Source: Deroplatys truncata
Lineage: Eukaryota > Arthropoda > Insecta > Mantodea > Mantidae
Assembly: GCA_030765065.1 (NCBI GenBank)
Contig: CM060978.1
Span: forward strand, 56,386,421 to 56,450,420
Direction of reading: 5' to 3'
Length of the DNA: 64,000 nucleotides
Notes under the pieces: generated by a model
What the model was told of the DNA's origin: nothing
Seen by the model: only the letters and a program-made list of their open reading frames with translations
Database searches by the model: none
Program-made: the position numbers and the translations under genes
Shown here: positions 1-12,079 of the stretch, one piece after another
Numbering within the stretch: position 1 is the stretch's first letter
Layout of the letters: every line of letters starts with the position of its first letter

Positions 1-72
1 TCGTACAGCTTATGAATCTTTAAGTTTAATTCCGGAGAATTTATGAAGATACTGTAATCAGTAAAGGATTAT

Positions 73-293
73 GACCCACGATCCCCTGATTTAACTGTAT
101 GTGATTTTTATTTATTGGGGAACTTGAAAAATAAGGTGTGTGTAACAAAACCCCATACTTGTAAGAACTAAAAGAAAACATCTAATAAGAAATTCGCTCA
201 ATTTCAGATATTGAACTCTTGAGAGTGAATGAAAATTTCCTGAGAAGATGCCAGAAATTTGTGAATAGAGGACATTTACAACATCTCTTATGA
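73..293 (+). pseudogene. Transposase C-terminal fossil (IS630/Tc1/mariner superfamily)
   Basis: The plus strand from the GAC at 73 reads DPRSPDLTVCDFYLLGNLKN, the usual end of the catalytic core in IS630/mariner-type transposases, where the final acidic residue follows SPDLT.CDF. After a one-base frameshift near 168 the remaining C-terminal part is still recognisable (ELKENI, then LLRVNENFLRRCQKFVN and a final HLL before the TGA at 291-293), but it holds several in-frame stops. Only the last 70 or so codons lie in the window; the rest is to the left. No terminal inverted repeat was identified. This is a dead copy; the exact family is not resolved. The call rests on recognition of the motif by eye. 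Confidence 0.6.
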
Positions 294-540
294 TAAGGTA
301 TGTGATTATTATCATTGTAATTGTAGTAGTAGTGGCGGTATTTATTAAGTATTTAGTATTACATTAATTGCATAACACAGTCGCATGGGTCATAAGACCG
401 TACATGCTCTCTAGATAAATACCTGGTCTGTATACGTGACTTGCAGTATCAACCAGCAAACAACTATTTTTTTACAATCACCGCACTATATACATACACA
501 CATATAAAATTGAAAAAAAACACACTGAATCACACACTCA

Positions 541-567
541 AACACACACACACACACACACACACAA
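541..567. repeat. (CA)n microsatellite
   Basis: A pure run of about 13 CA units immediately beyond the 3' end of the minus-strand LINE at 600-2300. It may have grown from the LINE tail. Small ORFs through it are artefacts. Confidence 0.9.
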
Positions 568-599
568 GTACTCAAGCACCGCATATGTTTAAAGAAAAA

Positions 600-2300
600 T
601 TACATAAACACCTTATCTCTTAGTACACGTACTTCCATTAAGTATGTGCCCAAGCTTGGCCAGTTTTGGCTGTTTAGAATCATGTCCCAGCATGCTGTCC
701 TCCGTCTGTTGGAAGACAAAAATACTTCCGGTAATAGTTTTTTCCTAATACCCTCCGTCTGCACGCATGCTGCCAAAATATGCGTCCAGTCTTCTTGTTC
801 CCCGCATAATGGGCAAATCCTCCTGCCATCGTTATCAACAATCTTGCGAGCTTTCCACCCTCCCAACCTAAGCCATGCTATTCCAGTCCTCTGTTTTATA
901 CTCAATTCCAAAATATATGTTTCCTTACCCCACCTAGTTTTTATTTCATTTTGTAGCTCCAATGTTGATCTTTGTCTACATTCAGATTCTATTTTCTGCC
1001 TGTTTATATCGCATAGTCGTCTTTTGACCTTTCATTACCCCTTTGCCAGATATCATTTAAGCCAATTTTTGATAATTCGCGTTGCAACCCCGCCGCCCAC
1101 CATTTTGGATGCTCTATGTTGTTCATTTGATGACGATAACATATTGCTCTCAGAGTTGTTTGATCACCTTTAATTATTCGCAGCCAGTACCTAACTGCGT
1201 TTAGTTTAGCAAATACAGCATCTTCCCAGCATCCTACCTCACGAAGAACTCCGTAGTTTGAAGTACCCCTCCCCAACCCTAGAATGCGCTTCCAGAAATT
1301 GCATTGTATTTTATTTACATTATCCACCCTCTCCCATCCCCACACTTCACTGCCGTATAGTAATGAGGACCTAACCATTGCTTCATACATGGTCTGTAAT
1401 GTTTTTACTGGCATATCTGGTACCCGTGTCAATATCCTTAATACTTCAGAAAGTTGTCCAATCCCTTTGTGTTTTATAAACTCCATGTTCTTGTTCCATT
1501 TTCCGCCCATATCAAACCTTACTCCTAAGTAATCGAAGTGTTTAACATTTTGAATTTCTTCCTCCCCATAGGTCCACTTTTCATGTTGGCCGTACACATA
1601 TCCATTTTTAATGGTGACTGTTTTAGTTTTAAGAATATTTACCTCCATACCCCACTGCCTACAGTATTGTCGAAGAGCGTTTAAACCAGACTGCAAACCT
1701 TTTATCGTTTTAGAAAGAACTACAATGTCATCCGGTACAGAAGAATTGGTATTTTTTGGTCTGCGATTGTCGGTGCATCTATGTCTTCCTCCGTCATCAC
1801 GCTAACAACATCGTCAATAAACAAATTAAAAAGTAACGGAGATAGTATACAACCCTGTTTAACCCCCCTCTGCGCTATGTTACATTCTGATGTATTGTGC
1901 TGATCGGTCTTGATAACAAACTTAACTTCTTTATACATTGCCCTAAGTGCTCTAATCATTTTCCCCGAAAGTCCTTTACGTGTTAATTTCTCCCAGAGAG
2001 CACTGCGTTCTACAGTATCAAATGCCATTTTAAAATCTACAAATACAGTATATACCTTACCACCTTTATTTCTCAAATTGTCATCAATTATTGTTTTCAG
2101 AACAAAGACATTGTCAATAGTCGAGAAACCTTCCCTAAATCCTGCCTGAAATTTAGAAATCCTATAATGTGTCTTGGCCCAACACTTAATTCTTTCATAT
2201 AAGATTCTACTGTAAATTTTTCCAAATATAGAGAGCAGCGAGATACCCCTGTAATTTCCTGGAATGCTGTAACTCCCTTTACATTGTAATTGTAAATATA
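600..2300 (-). pseudogene. 5'-truncated non-LTR retrotransposon (LINE) reverse transcriptase
   Basis: On the minus strand, pieces in shifting frames make up the C-terminal two thirds of a LINE ORF2. From 2260 downward: a PGNYRGISLL motif, then FVDFKMAFDTV (RT motif with catalytic Asp), GVKQGCILSPLLFNLFIDD (RT motif with the QG.LSP signature), the YADD region near 1737-1726, and LLYGSEVWGW in the thumb region at about 1360. A terminal zinc knuckle (CPLC...H....C) lies at about 830-770, and the stop is at 600-602. No RNase H domain is visible. The element is dead: a single-base deletion at 1733-1734 breaks the YADD codons, and there are further frameshifts near 2250, 2090 and 1000. The N-terminal endonuclease is missing, as expected for 5' truncation. 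The clade is unresolved; a related fragment lies at the right edge of the window (63555-64000). Confidence 0.85.
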
Positions 2301-3478
2301 AGAACTGTATAACTGTTTTGGTGGGAGTCTGTACTCTGGCGGTCGACGCGCAAGCCGCTGTATAGTGTCTACAGTGTGAGGAAAAAACACTGTAGATGCA
2401 TCCCTTGTAAGTTTATTGATCTACTTTTATGCCATAAGTAATTATACTGTCGTTTCACTAAAATTTACCAACAATTATTCATTTAAATAGCATCATATTA
2501 ACCAAAGTACGAGGTGTATTCCAAAACTAAGATCCGATAAACAATATTATCAAATGTTAGGCCTGAATGACGTTTCACGCCTGCAGCGCTGACTACCGAC
2601 TCCTGAGGAACGTACCGCAGTGTTGGTATGACGCAGTAGGCGTTTGCCAATCAGAGAGAACAGATCGCAATGACCGCGACGTTGTGAAATGCGCGGTGTG
2701 ATTAGATTTTTGCTGGCAAAAGAATCGTCAGCTGCGGACATCCATCCTGAGTTATGCTTCGTGTATGGACCGGAAATAATGAGTGACAAGCAGGTTCGAC
2801 ACTGGTGTCGTGAATTTTTAAATGGCTGCATAAATGTGCACGATGAACAGCGAAGCGGTAGCCCAGTATTCGGACCAACGACATCGTTGAGCAGTTGAAC
2901 CAAAAACTTCGAAGTGATCGGAAATTGACGATTAGTGGTCTGGCTGATGAATTCCCAAATGTTGCTCGAACCTCACTTTACAGGATTGTCACTGAAAAGC
3001 TTGGATAACGGAAACTTTGTGCGAGGTGGGTGCAGCACAAAGAGCAACGAATGCGTAGTGCACGACAGTTTTTGGAGCGCTATGGACAAGATGGAGATTG
3101 TATGTTTTCCCACATTGTTACGGGCGACGAGACATGGATAGCGTACACCAACGTAGAATCGAAATAACGTGAATGCAGTGGCACTGTTTCGGTTCACCCA
3201 AACCAAACAAGTGTAAGCAATTGTCGTACACGAATCGCAAAATGATGGCTACCGTGTTTTGGGACGAAAAGGGCGTCCTTTTGATTGATTTTATGGACCG
3301 CGACTCAACAGTTAGAGCTGACGTGTACTGTGCAACGCTTAGCAAACTGAGACGTGCAATCCAAACGACGCCGCAGAAAACTTCGTCTGGTATCATCCTC
3401 CTGCACGACAACGCACGCCCGCACACCGCTGCCAAAACCAAAGAGAAGATTCAAGTGCTTCGATGGGAACACCTTGAA

Positions 3479-3893
3479 AGGGGAACCATACTTATATAAG
3501 AAGCGTACAGTAATAATATAATTCACTAACATGTTAAAATATTCAACATCTAACATTTGTACAGAGCTGATTGTAAGAAACGGGCGAGCTAGCAAAATTC
3601 CAGGAAAGGCATAATCCTAAGTAGAGTATACCTTTCACCAAGCCAAAAGGCAGGGAACCGGTATCGGTACGGAGAAATAGAAAGAGACAGATAGAGAAAA
3701 GAAAGAGACGGAGATATTGAACCGGCTTCGCAACGCACAGGGTGACGCTTAAGCGCAAAGATTTAAAGTCACACATTCTCATACATGTTAAGGTAACGCG
3801 GTCTGAGGACCAATAGGAAACGGCGTTACATTTTTAAACGCAGGGGTGAGCGTCACTAGGCTCCCGTATATAAGGGCAGACAAGGCCTCTGAG

Positions 3894-3932
<39 letters not shown>

Positions 3933-4358
3933 ACTGATCTAGAATTCACGTCGACATGAGGTGCTACAGATGCACGTGTATGCACAAGGGTGGGAGTGCG
4001 TGTGCAGATAGCTAGCTAGGCTCCTGATTTATTTAAAGTGGTGGGATTATAATAATGGGAAAAGCTAGCCGCCCATAATTATTTCAATTGTGAATAAACT
4101 TCATTGATTAAGGGAAACTTGCAGTGTATTTTTTAACTTTCCTCACCCACAATAATCTGAGAATTAAGAATTAGATATAGGTAGGAAAAGTTAGGAATGG
4201 AATAAGCAACAACCACCGAGCATCAATAGCCGAGGAAGAACACTGCCGAAGACCACAACAACCCAAGCATCGACGATTTCGCGCTAAAACAGCGCACAGT
4301 ACCGTTTCCCGCTACAAATGGCACCCAACTGAACGACCATTTCCCACTACAACTTTGA
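3479..4358 (+). mobile_element. Insertion inside the mariner, possibly LTR-derived
   Basis: This segment interrupts the mariner coding sequence, which is continuous on either side. It contains a TATA-like element in 'cccgtatataagggc' (about 3863), a pure (CT)n tract at 3895-3931, and 'gtgaataaacttc' (a possible polyadenylation signal) near 4090, an order typical of an LTR. A possible TG...CA unit is 3786-4150, followed by more foreign sequence. Short TTGA is present at both junctions, but no clear target duplication could be fixed. The family is not recognised. Confidence 0.45.
3895..3931. repeat. (CT)n microsatellite
   Basis: Pure CT dinucleotide run inside the insertion that splits the mariner. 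Its minus-strand translation is the artefactual RERERE repeat. Confidence 0.9.
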
Positions 4359-4669
4359 CCACCCCCCGCACAGTGCCTACCTGGCATGAAGCGACGTGGC
4401 TGGGTGGACAACGATTTCAAACTGATGATGAACTCAAGACGAGCGTTACCAACTGGTTCAAGTCGCAGGCGGCAGACTTCTATGCCGAGAGTTTAAAGAA
4501 GCTGGTGCAGCGCTACAGCAAGTGTATAGATGTGAACGGCGATTATGTGGAAAAGTAAAGTCAATAAAAACCTTGTCTCATGAGCGATGTTGTTGTTATG
4601 GCCAAACGGACCTTAGTTATGGAATACGTCTCGTAAATCCACAACAGCACTTCAGAGGTTTTTATCATA

Positions 4670-5370
4670 CAATTTAGTATAACCTCCTCTTCTTCCTTCA
4701 TGCATTAGACATTTATATCTTTAGCAATCTACATATTCTGTTCCTGCCACCTTTTATTTGGTCTTCCAATATTTCTTTTCCCTATTGGTTTATAGTTTTT
4801 AAAATGAACTTCTTATGCACTCTTTGAAGATGAATTATCCACTTAATTTTATATTCCTTAATGATTTCTTATTGACTAATTCTTTTCTTATATCGTTATT
4901 ACTTGCATAATCTGTTCTCTTATATTCTGCCACTGCTTTTAAAAGTTCGTTTCATTTACTTCGAGTCTAATTTTGTTTTTATCTGTCATAATCTATGCTG
5001 AACTCCCATACAATAATTTTGGCAGTGATATTACTTCATAAAATGTTAATATTGTGTCTTTTCTTGTTTTACTTTTCAAACATCTGTTTATAGTGGCATT
5101 AAAATAATTAAGAACTTTGTTTTTTGAATTACTGCTATTGTTTTTATATGATAAATTCCATCCTAAATATTTAAATACACCACCTGTTCCGCAATATTAT
5201 CTTCTACAAAATTGTTTGATGTTATACTTTATTTTTAACGCAACCACTTCTGTTTTATATAAGGAGATATTCATATTATATTCTTTTCTATTTTATTCCA
5301 TAAACTTTTAAGATTTTATTGTGTGCTAAATATAATAATCTGGTTATATGCGAATGCTAAAGTAAATTCA
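4670..5370 (-). pseudogene. LINE reverse transcriptase C-terminal fossil
   Basis: The minus strand reads as a heavily decayed LINE ORF2 C-terminus. The clearest frame is TRKDTILTFYEVISLPKLLY (about 5065-5005), the common 'tRtdtllkfY.v.slP.LLYGse' region downstream of the RT core. KPIGKRNIGRPNKRWQEQ follows near 4790-4735, the common 'ykpiGrRdvGRPrkRW' ending. Stops and frameshifts are frequent throughout. It differs from the LINE at 600-2300, which lacks this ending. No 5' region is recognisable. Confidence 0.6.
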
Positions 5371-5973
5371 TAGTCTTGTTTGTAAAACTTTTTTGAAGTA
5401 ACTTCAGCATTTCCTGAGAAGATGGACATTTATACCATAAAATGTTATTCACAGAAAAAGCTGCTCAACACAAAAATGAAGCAAGAAAACGCGCATATGT
5501 TTGCAAAGAGAGAATCCAAATAGCTTGCCACACACAAGCTACCGTACTGAACAGTACTACCAATTTATAGACCAAAGTTTCCCCTAAAATACAGGCTAAA
5601 GTTTACCTCTCTACTACAAATTGTGTAGCAGTTTATATTATTGGTGCGAAGTGTTGGAGATGCTGTTCCATTTTTAAAATATGTATGTCGTGCATATAAT
5701 AGAACATATATATTATATTATATTGAAAAGGAAATTCCAATCTATAAGAGTGCACAAAAAACCAAGAATGTAATTTTTTGAAACTTTTTGCCATTTAGTC
5801 TCCTCTTAAAGTATGACTGATCTTTAGAACATTAACATTTATATACATTTAGAGGAACATTTTTAACAGCACACAAAATTTAATTTTGGATTGTAAAACT
5901 ATTATTGGAGAAGTAATACTGGAATCTAATATTTCATTAAAATTATTGTTACGAGCAAGGATCAACTTTTATT
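5371..5973. other. Unassigned AT-rich sequence
   Basis: No gene or recognised repeat was seen. It is AT-rich spacer between the LINE fossil and the first family H copy. Confidence 0.5.
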
Positions 5974-6108
5974 ACTTTCTCTAGTACATATAGTAAGTAG
6001 GGGAAGTATTGTATTCCACCCAAAAATTCGATACCGAGATTTCACCGGAAATACATATTTTGAGAACCCCTGAATCCAAAAAAAGCATTTTTGGAAACAT
6101 GTCCGTGT

Positions 6109-6140
<32 letters not shown>

Positions 6141-6884
6141 CTGTGAACAGCATAACTCAGAAACGAACAGTCGGATAAACACTAAACTTGGTATTTAGGT
6201 TCAGTATCTTCCAGAGATGCGACACGAACGTTTTCAAGAAAATCCCCCACCCCAGATTACCCTTTACATGGTAGATTTTTCGAAAATTTTAATTTTCTCA
6301 AAAATGGCTCTAACGATTTTGATTAAAATATCATATGTTTAAGATATTTTTATGACAAATAAAATGTATATCTTGAATTTCCTGGAAATGTCTCCAAAAG
6401 CATTCTTCATTGTGAACCACTTTTGCATAACTGGTAAACCATAAGAGATAGACAAAAGTTTACTACACAAAAAATGTAGATCGCGTTAAAGTACACCATT
6501 TATGTCATATACATTTTTTTGTTGAGTGAACCATTTTCGAGATATTGCTTGTTGTTCCCTTAAATTTTTCAATACTTATTTTATCAAATGGGAATTCGTT
6601 ATTCATTTTTTTTGTCTTGGATATGCAAAGAGTTATAATCTGTGGCAAAGGGAATGGTGCTGCACCTAGCAACCAGCTATTAAGAGATATGTATGTGTTT
6701 AAAGGCTACTGTTTTTCTATATTGCCCTTGTAAATATATTTTCCCCTTACATCTACAAGAAAATTAGCAATAAGATAGAGTCTGCAAATGTTTATCTCGA
6801 TTAACATGAAGTAGATGGAAAATAAGCGTTTGTAAAAATAGTTTTACAAGAGTAGAGAAGGTCATTTGAGTGTAACACATCAGA
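5974..6884 (-). mobile_element. Family H element, full length (copy A)
   Basis: Reference-type copy of the dominant repeat. The left edge is ACTTTCTC followed by the near-palindrome around CTAGTACATATAG and 'gtaagtaggggaag'; the right edge is GAGTAGAGAAGG...ACACATCAGA before a T run. A (GT)n tract of about 30 nt sits at 6108-6140 in the body. Strand is given with the TCTGATGTG end taken as 5', so this copy runs right to left. It has no significant ORF. It is adjacent to copy B in the same orientation. Confidence 0.85.
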
Positions 6885-6901
6885 TTTTTTTTCTAAGTTT
6901 T

Positions 6902-7703
6902 ACTTTCTCTACTACATATAGTAAGTAGGGGAAGAATTGCATCCCACTCAAAAAATGTTATGCCGATATTTCACCAGTGTCAGTTTTGAGGTGCCCTGAA
7001 TCCAAATAAAGCATTTTTGTAAACATGTCCGCGCGCGTGTCTTCTGTCTTTGAACAGCATAACTCAAATACGAAAAGTCGGATAAATACTAAGTTTAGTA
7101 TCTTCTAAGGATGAACACGAAGAATTTCAAGAAATCACGCATCCCAGACTACCCTTTACGTGAAACACTTTTCGAAAATTTTGATTTTCTCAAAAATGGC
7201 TCTAATGATCTTGATTAAACTATCATATGTTTAAGTATATCTTGAATTTTCTGGGAGTGTGCCCAAAAGTCCTCTTCATTCTGAATGACTTTCGTATAAC
7301 TGGTAAACCCTAAGAGATAGACAAAAGTTTACTACACAAAAATATATGTAGATCTGTTTAAAACACACAATTTATGTCATATATGTTATTTTTGTGGAGT
7401 GAACTATTTCCGAGATACTATTTGCTTTTTTTAATTTTCCAATCTTACACTTTTTCTCAAACGGGAATTCGCTATTCCTTTTTTTATGTCCTGGACATAC
7501 AAAGAGAATGAAATGCTTCACATAGCAGCCAGCGCTTAAAAAATTTGACTATCGCTTAAATACTACCATATGCCCCTTGCACCTACAAGCAAATTAGCAA
7601 TAAGATTAACATCTTGATTAACATGAAGCATATGGAGAATAAGCGTTTGTAAAAATAGTCTGTTCTAGAATAGGGAGGGTTTTGGGAGTGCAACACAGCC
7701 GAA
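6902..7703 (-). mobile_element. Family H element, full length but diverged (copy B)
   Basis: This copy follows copy A head to tail with only a T-rich junction between. It has the same order of segments, shorter by small deletions, with a mutated distal end (GAATAGGGAGGG...AACACAGCCGAA). Greater divergence than copy A suggests an older insertion. Confidence 0.8.
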
Positions 7704-9915
7704 TTTTTGTTAGAAATGCACAGGATTATAATAATTAATTTTGTTACAATAATGTTTAACGAATCTGTGTTAACTATTTTAGGCTATATTTGTTGAAATT
7801 ATCAACCTGGGAGGGTATAGATTATGTACGTAGTGAGTGGTTAGAAGAATTTATGTGTGTTTTACTCTGTAAACGTTTTATTTATAAAAATATTTGTTAT
7901 AATATAATAAAACTTAGTTATAAGAATATTAACCTTCTCGTTGCTTCGTGCTCAGTATTTGCTTATAAGAGGATTATATAAGTGATAGAAAAAAATGAGG
8001 CGTGTTAAGGGGTTGAGGAATGGCAACAACGTGGTGTCAGTAGTTAATAAAGCCATCTGTCTATAGTTTATGAAGCCAAATGTCAATAATTAATCAATCC
8101 AAGTGTCAATCAACAAATTTAATGTCAAAAATGTGTGTCCATTTGTGCACCTGCAGGGCCACACGTGTGGAATGGCCAGGACAAGGGACAACGCGCAAAC
8201 TTATCCGCAATTATAGTTCCAATAATTTAATAATTTCTATGCAAAAGTCTGCATTGAATAATATGAAAGTGAAGATAATCAGTTTTATATGAATACTATA
8301 CAGAAAAAGTGATGTGGGTGACGAATCAGGTGTTTTTTTTCGTCTTGTCGGGTCTATCTGGATATTTGCAATAAAAGCTGAATTTTAACCGTGTAGGTGT
8401 CGGCGATTGTTCAAAATTTTATTTTCTGATACTGCTGAGTGGTTTGCTTGCAGTGATTTCATGAGCGCCTCTCCAGACTGTATTAATTTGTGTAAAAGCT
8501 TTTACTCCCTCGCTATTTGATATTTTATAAGAAATACTTACCTTGTAATGTCAGGTGACTTTTCCCTGTATACTTTATTATTATTATTGATATAACTTTT
8601 CTTGATAAAATATTTTAGAAAGATTTCCCACCTGGCACGGAAAAAAGCGATAGAGGACCAGTGGTTTCATATAAACCCAAAGAGAAAAAACAATTTTAAG
8701 AGATGAATTGTAAAAGTTTCTGCTTTTACTTACTATACATGAGGATATAACAAGAGAAAGGTGTTATCCGAGCCAAGATACATTACTATAGCGAATTTAC
8801 ACAAATACATGTTTTTAAGGCTATGGATAAAGGGAAGGGAAGGAAGGAGGGGGAGATACAGACAGAAAAACATACCAAATGTCTTAACTTATTCATTTTA
8901 TAGCATGTACTTAATAATAGGTACAGGAACTATGTTTTCCATCCCAAAATTTAAATCTATATTTCACCTAAAATGCACTCTCTGAGGTTCCCCAAAATCC
9001 AAAGAAAGTACAGGGTCATTATAAACCATTTATACAAAAAGGAACTTGAATTGTTAAGAAAGTAAGACAGATAAGGTATCTTTATTGGTGTTAAATTATT
9101 AAAGTTATTACACAAATGCTACAGGCATATGTAGGATAGAAGTTAAAGGTGACAAAAAGATACAATAGAAAAAGAAACAAATAAACAGAGATAAATTGAA
9201 TCTGAAAACGTGAGGCGCTTGCGGGGATATAATTGTTTCGGCGGGAGTCGGAGCTGCGGCAGCCGCGTGGTGGCCACAGTTTTTGTAGTTTGCAAGGAAA
9301 AATAACACAAAGTTTCTGTCTAACAAGCAAAAGTTAATGTTTTACATTTCAAAGGATTTAGAGGAATGCGTTCCCCAGTATGTGAAAGTGTTTTGCTATT
9401 TTTTACACAGTAAAAGAATAATTTAAAACCTTGTATGGGCGTGAAAAGCAGTGAAACTTCGGGGTGAGTGTGTTGCTAGTTTGAGATTCCTCCGCGCTGA
9501 AAACCTGACTGTGCCGCAAATCTCCAAGGCAACGCTACAAAAAATTATGTCAAGCGAGATCCCTTCAGAGAACTTGGACCCAGATGTTACCTTCAGACCG
9601 GGATTTAGGGACGCTGAAGGATTACTCTCTTCAGTACAGAAGGGGGATGCCTAAACAACAGGCATGTGTGAGCTCTTGTGTATTCATTTGATGCTCATTA
9701 AAATACGTTCTACAGGAACATTGTACGTAAAGTTACGTTTTATTTTTATATCTGTTCACTACGTTTGACGGTCAAAAGAATTTTAAGTATTCCACATTTG
9801 TATTTCCTCTACTGTTTACCTAAAGCAGAGAAAATATTAAATTGAACATTAAGATTCCACCAGAAATATACGTTTTGAGATTCCTTGAATGCACTAAAGA
9901 TATTTCAGTAAACAA
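7704..9915. other. Unassigned; scattered family H scraps
   Basis: No gene is recognised. Two small family H remnants are visible: 8930-9010 (body near the hairpin end) and 9805-9910, which abuts the next copy. A GC-rich patch at 9215-9300 and an open frame at 9451-9654 stand out from the AT-rich background, but neither matches a family I recognise. Confidence 0.5.
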
Positions 9916-10284
9916 TCTGATGTATTACACTCACATGACTTTCTCTACTCTTGTACAAACTATTTTTACAAACGCTTATTCTCCATATGCTTCATGTTAA
10001 TCGAGATATCGAGATGTTAATCTTATTGCTAATTTTCTTGTAGATGCAAGAGGAATATGGTAGACTTTAAGCGATAGTCAAATATTTTAAGAGCTGGTTG
10101 CTATGTGGAATATTCCATTCTCTTTGCATTACCAGGACCAAAACAAAAAATAATAATAAATAACAAATTTCCACCTTAAAAAATTATAAGTATTGGAAAA
10201 TTTAAGGGAATAACAAAAATGGTGCATTCAACAACAAAAATGTGTATGACATAAATTGCGTATTTTAACGCGATCTACATTTTT
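9916..10284 (+). mobile_element. Family H element, 5' part of a split copy (C)
   Basis: Begins TCTGATGTATTACACTCACA and proceeds in consensus order to 'gcgatctacattttt', where copy D begins. The missing remainder starts right after copy D at 11168, so C and E are one element split by D. Confidence 0.85.
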
Positions 10285-11167
10285 ACTTTCTCTACTACGT
10301 ATAGTAAGTAGGGGAAGAATTGTATTCCACCCAAAATTTCGATACCGAGATTTCACCAGAAATACATGTTTTGAGATCCCTGGATCCAAAAAAAGCATTT
10401 TTGGAAACATGTCTGTGTGTCTGTCTGTGAACAGCATAACTCAGAAACGAACAGTCGGATAAACACCAAACTTGGTATTTAGGTTCAGTATCTTCCAGAG
10501 ATGCGACACGAACGTTTTCAAGAAAATCCCCCCACCCAAATTACCCTTTACACGGAAGATTTTTTGAAAATTTTAATTTTCTCAAAAACGCCTCTAACGA
10601 TTTTGATTAAAATATCATATGTTTAAGATGTTTTTATGACAAATAAAATGTATATCTTGAATTTTCTGGGAATGTCTCCAATAGTATTCTTCATTGTGAA
10701 CGACTTTTGCATAACTGGTAAACCTTAAGAGATAGACAAAATTTTACTACACAAAAATGTAGATCGCGTTAAAATACACAATTTATGTCATATACATTTT
10801 TTTGTTGAGTGAACCATTTTCGAGATATTGCTTGTTATTCCCTTAAATTTTTCAATGCTTATTTTCTCAAATGGGAATTCGTTATTCATTTTTTTGTCTT
10901 GGATATGCAAAGGGTATTAATCTGTGGGAAAGGGAATGGTGCTGCACCTAGCAACCAGCTATTAAGAGATATGTATATGCTTAAAGGCTACTGTATTTCT
11001 ATATTGCCCTGGTAAATATATATTCCCCTTACGTCTACAAGAAAATTGGCAATAAGATAGAGTCTGCAAAAGTTTATCTCGATTAACATGAAGTAGATGG
11101 AGAATAAGCGTTTGTAAAAATAGTTTGAACAAGAGTAGAGAAAGTCATGTGAGTGTAAAACATCAGA
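10285..11167 (-). mobile_element. Family H element, full length, nested (copy D)
   Basis: Complete copy from ACTTTCTCTACTACGTATAG to ...ACATCAGA. It lies in opposite orientation inside copy C/E. Because the host copy is known from its paralogues, this insertion exposes the termini and the target, a T run in 'tctacattttttgtgtag'. Confidence 0.9.
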
Positions 11168-11655
11168 TTTTTTGTGTAGTAAACGTTTGTCTATCTCTTA
11201 TGGTTTACCAGTTATGCAAAAGTCGTTCATAATGAAGAATACTTTTGGAGACATTCCCGGAAAATTCGAGATATACATTTCATTTGCCATGAAAATATCT
11301 TAAACATATGATACTTTAATCAAAGTCGTTTGAGCCATTTTTTAGAAAATTAAAATTTTCGAAAAATGTTCCATGTAAGGGGTAGTTTGGGGTGGGGGAA
11401 TTTTCTTGAAAACCTGCGTGTCGCATCTCTGGAAGATACTGAACCTAAATACCAAGTTTTGTGTTTATCCGACTGTACGTTTCTGAGTTATGCTGTTTAC
11501 AGACAGACTGACAGACAGATACACCGACACACACACGGACATGTATCCAGAAATGCTTTTTCGGATTCAGAGGGCCTAAAAACATATATTTGCGGTGAAA
11601 TCTCGATATTGAATTTTTGGGTGGAATACAATAATTCCTCTACTAGTAGATAAAG
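11168..11655 (+). mobile_element. Family H element, 3' part of the split copy (E)
   Basis: Resumes at 'gtgtagtaaacgtttgtc', exactly where copy C stopped, and continues to the hairpin end (here degraded, 'cctctactagtagataaag'). Confidence 0.85.
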
Positions 11656-12079
11656 CAAAAAACCCTATTGTATTAAAATCACACCTTTCTCTGTCCAATG
11701 TAACATTCTTTCATAGCTATTATGCAAATTATTGTAAAAAGATTTAATTTCTTCTTAGAATTAATCATTATAAATGTTTTCCGAAATGGCGTCAATACAT
11801 ATATTGTTTTAGTTACATAGAAGTATACAGCACACTAATACGACAGTCAAATATTTATAAAGAAGCCTGCTATATGTATATCGGACCTGCTATTTTGAAT
11901 TCTCTTTGCATAGCCTAGTAAGAAAGAAAAGATTAAGGAACCAAAACGTTTATGGCTTGAAATACTGGAAATTACGATAAACAACAGAAATACGCCATGA
12001 ACGTCTAAACTACAAAAAATTATTTAGTACGAGTTGATGTTTTAAAATCCTCTATATTTTTTTGAAGTGAGGTTTTATT
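11656..12079. other. Unassigned spacer
   Basis: AT-rich sequence with a weak trace of family H near 11900. No gene seen. Confidence 0.4.

Larger units (their letters stand above)
2510..4633 (+). mobile_element. Mariner element split by an insertion of about 0.88 kb
   Basis: The ends are inverted repeats: CGAGGTGTATTCCAAAACTA at 2510 is matched by a degenerate complement finishing at 4633, and each side is flanked by TA (2508-2509, 4634-4635). The plus strand holds a decayed mariner transposase. The paired helix-turn-helix region runs 2689-2890 (FLLAKESSAADIHPELC, VRHWCREFLNG, DEQRSGSP); after a frameshift come ISGLADEFPNVART and IVTGDETW (first catalytic Asp, about 3118-3141). ATVFWDEKGVLLIDFM and ILLHDNARPHTAA (second Asp) lie at 3250-3430. 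Coding sequence stops at LRWEHLE near 3478 and resumes at about 4361 with HPPHSAYLA, a stop, then SD (third Asp) and the C-terminus to 4556. The intervening sequence is foreign. Several frameshifts and stops show it is inactive. It is a different mariner lineage from the one at 15020-16271. Confidence 0.85.

Noticed and set aside
646-1173. Plus-strand 175-codon ORF
   Set aside because: It is the antisense shadow of the LINE ORF2 on the minus strand.
9451-9654. Open frame of 67 codons with less biased composition
   Set aside because: No motif, no splice context or repeat family recognised; kept only as part of an unassigned stretch.
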